From: an uncultured Bacteroidales bacterium | GTDB taxonomy: Bacteria; Bacteroidota; Bacteroidia; Bacteroidales; UBA932 | Direction: 5' to 3' | DNA: 64,000 nt | Assembly (NCBI GenBank): GCA_900321715.1 | Contig: ONXC01000001.1 | Coordinates: forward strand, 62,001 to 126,000 | In this document: positions 62,626-64,000 of the stretch, piece by piece | How the letters are laid out: every line of letters starts with the position of its first letter | How positions within the stretch are numbered: the first letter of the stretch is position 1 | Notes under the pieces: generated by a model | The model's database searches: none | What the model saw: the letters and a program-made list of their open reading frames with translations, nothing else | What the model was told of the DNA's origin: nothing | Program-made: the position numbers and the translations under genes

Positions 62626-62945
62626 ATCCGTCCAAATTATGTGGTAACTACGCTCAAAGATACAAAAAAACTCTTGAACCGCCAACTTCCTGATTTACTG
62701 TATTTCCGTCGCCGCGTCGCTCAACCTCTTCTCCCCTGGCGGTTTCTCCCCCATATTGTAATGCCGATGCGGTAGAGCTCAAACTGTTCTCCCCTGGCGG
62801 TGGAGCTTAATGTGTTGAAAATCAGGCGCTTGTGAAGGTTTCTACCAGAAAAAGTTCTGGTAGAAACCTTTATAATTAACTGTAAACCAATCATTTAACC
62901 TCCACCCCGCTCGCGTCGATTTCCTATCTTTGCACCGTAAAACAG
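62626..62945. other. Intergenic region with a 15-bp direct repeat and a perfect 16-bp hairpin
   Basis: TTCTCCCCTGGCGGT occurs twice (62,729 and 62,787). A perfect hairpin lies at 62,835-62,870 (16-bp stem starting AAGGTTTCTACC, loop AAAG). A -7 box TATCTTTG (62,925-62,932) serves the next gene. A minus-strand frame runs through but shows no family features. Confidence 0.5.
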
Positions 62946-63494
62946 ATGCCTATGACCTACAACAGCCAGCTGGTCCTTTACTATTTCCTTCGCCTTGCCG
63001 GAAACTGCCTGGAGAGCGCCCCTCAGGATTATTCCTCCATGGCTCAGGAGAGGGAAGCCATGGAGATTGCCCAGTTTGTGCAGGAAGCATCGGCTCTGGA
63101 ACTTACTCCGCCACCGCCGCGCGAGATTATCCGCATCACCCGTGGTATGAAGATCTACTTCGGGCAGGAAGAGCTGAAACTGAGGCCCATGTCAAAGGCC
63201 GTCCTGCTTCTTTTCCTGAGGCATCCGGAGGGTATTGCCCTGAAAGATATCGGCGACCATAAGGAGGAACTCACCCGCCTGTACTCCAGAGTCGCCCGCA
63301 CCGATTCCCCGGATAAGATTGAGAGGAGCGTCGCACGTCTGATAGACATCTTCTCCAACGAGCTAAATGTGAATCTTTCAAGGGTGAACGCCGCTTTATC
63401 GGCCCTTGAAAATGAAGTCCGGCACCAAATTGACGGCCGTGCAGGAGAGAGAAAAAGTTTTAAATTCTTTAAATCCATCGTTGTTTGGGAGTAG
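62946..63494 (+). CDS. Possible winged-helix regulatory protein of unknown role
   Basis: This 182-residue protein is cytosolic and charged. The N-terminal 60 residues are helical. Residues about 70-150 may form a winged helix like those of OmpR-type effector domains: LKLRPMSKAVLLLFLRHPEG, IALKDIGDHKEELTRLYSRV and IERSVARLIDIFSNELNVN. It ends in SFKFFKSIVVWE. Neither a receiver nor a kinase domain is present. It lies near an incomplete two-kinase unit on the other strand, but no link is shown. Confidence 0.6.
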   Translation: MPMTYNSQLVLYYFLRLAGNCLESAPQDYSSMAQEREAMEIAQFVQEASALELTPPPPREIIRITRGMKIYFGQEELKLRPMSKAVLLLFLRHPEGIALKDIGDHKEELTRLYSRVARTDSPDKIERSVARLIDIFSNELNVNLSRVNAALSALENEVRHQIDGRAGERKSFKFFKSIVVWE

Positions 63495-63610
63495 CTTTCC
63501 ACCCCTGATCCGTTGAAACGTAAAAACTTTCACGCGAAACAACGCTTTCTTTCGAGGGATCCTTGTTTAAAGTGCCTGAAATGCATATTTTGGCCCACAA
63601 AAACAAGTCT

Positions 63611-64000
63611 ATGAAAAGGAAAGTAATCGAGGGTGAAGTTCACCACATTTACCAGAAAACAAGGGGCGGGGTGGTTATCTTCTACTCGCTCAGAGATTAT
63701 CTTGTGTACTTTACAATCTACTGTACTCTGGCCGATAAAATGGACGTCACCGTGCTGGCACTCTGCCCTATGCCGGATCATCTCCACAGCGCCTGCCGGT
63801 TCCAAAGCCAGGACCAGATGGCGAAGTTCGTGCAGTTATATACGCATTGCTTTGCCAGAGAATGGAACAAGTCCCGTGGCAGAAAAGATGCTCTTTTCCA
63901 GAAACGCTTCGGCAGCGCCGTAAAACTTGGGAACAAAACCGTCCGCACCACAATCAATTATAATTACAATAACCCTGTGGAACGGAAGATTACTCAGAAG
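63611..64000 (+). CDS. REP-associated / IS200-like Y1 transposase (RAYT), 3' end outside window
   Basis: The first 130 residues of a Y1-type single-strand transposase are visible. The metal-binding HUH motif is in CPMPDHLHSACRF, preceded by TVLALCPM. The segment NYNYNNPVERK corresponds to the catalytic-tyrosine helix region (YxxNPV) of the family. QLYTHCFAREWNKSRGRK and LFQKRFGSAVKL are typical in between. It begins 117 nt after the winged-helix gene. RAYTs act on short palindromes, and three such palindromes occur at 9.3-10.4 kb. Confidence 0.85.
   Translation, partial: MKRKVIEGEVHHIYQKTRGGVVIFYSLRDYLVYFTIYCTLADKMDVTVLALCPMPDHLHSACRFQSQDQMAKFVQLYTHCFAREWNKSRGRKDALFQKRFGSAVKLGNKTVRTTINYNYNNPVERKITQK

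Noticed and set aside
1..64000. CRISPR array, rRNA genes or a prophage
   Set aside because: No regularly spaced direct repeats, no rRNA segments and no phage structural or integrase genes were seen.

Overview
The window is chromosomal DNA of a Bacteroidales bacterium. The evidence is SusC/SusD pairs followed by lipoprotein glycan-binding proteins and glycosidases, BACON domains, promoters of the Bacteroidetes type (-7 box TAnnTTTG, -33 TTTG) and the near absence of Shine-Dalgarno sequences. Host genes are GC-rich, whereas one island at about 52-56.8 kb is clearly more AT-rich. The genus cannot be fixed from the sequence.

Layout: (1) 1-7.6 kb is the 3' part of a polysaccharide utilisation locus (PUL): SusC fragment, SusD, a FIVAR/LamG lipoprotein, an unrecognised 609-aa lipoprotein and a GH2 enzyme of the exo-beta-glucosaminidase/endo-mannosidase type. 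(2) 7.6-10.3 kb holds cysE-cysK and an MntA/HepT-type toxin-antitoxin pair whose antitoxin carries an HTH domain; REP-like palindromes bracket the pair. (3) 10.4-13.7 kb has a TPR-like sensor kinase convergent with a GH5 lipoprotein. (4) 14-27.3 kb is housekeeping: tRNA-Leu(TAG), an AlkZ-related protein, prmA, a giant AsmA-like protein, efp, a sigma-54-type response regulator without an HTH, cmk-ispH, an NtrY-like kinase, rlmH and a DUF4783 protein.

(5) 27.3-51.9 kb, with 56.8-60.4 kb, is a large beta-mannan/hemicellulose PUL. It has an AraC regulator, GH5_7, SusC, SusD, two surface glycan-binding proteins, BACON-GH26, BACON-GH5, GH26, GH130, an SGNH esterase, GH31, GH3 and an AGE-family 2-epimerase, then a divergent GH2/GPH-symporter pair. 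The encoded route is the known one in which mannanase releases mannobiose, the epimerase makes mannosyl-glucose and the GH130 phosphorylase splits it. GH31, GH3, GH2 and a second GH5 suggest that a branched or mixed glucan/mannan is also handled.

(6) 51.9-56.8 kb is an inserted accessory island inside this PUL. It contains two 135-bp MITE-like repeats, a small membrane protein, a DUF262-HNH nuclease in an operon with an EcoRI-type adenine methyltransferase, a long imperfect inverted repeat and a small mobile-element-type protein. The GH2 at its right edge seems to lack its last strands. (7) 60.4-64 kb has a kinase pair in which one partner lacks an ATPase domain, a small possible winged-helix protein, and a REP-associated (Y1) transposase cut by the window end.

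The most unusual signals are: the heptamer ATCGGCC/GGCCGAT, strongly enriched in host genes in all reading frames but absent from the restriction-modification-like genes; a TTTTACTCC...GGAGTAAAA leader hairpin before several glycosidase genes; -7 boxes only 4-8 nt before start codons at six genes; and the NEPF (not NPPF) methyltransferase paired with a DUF262-HNH protein.
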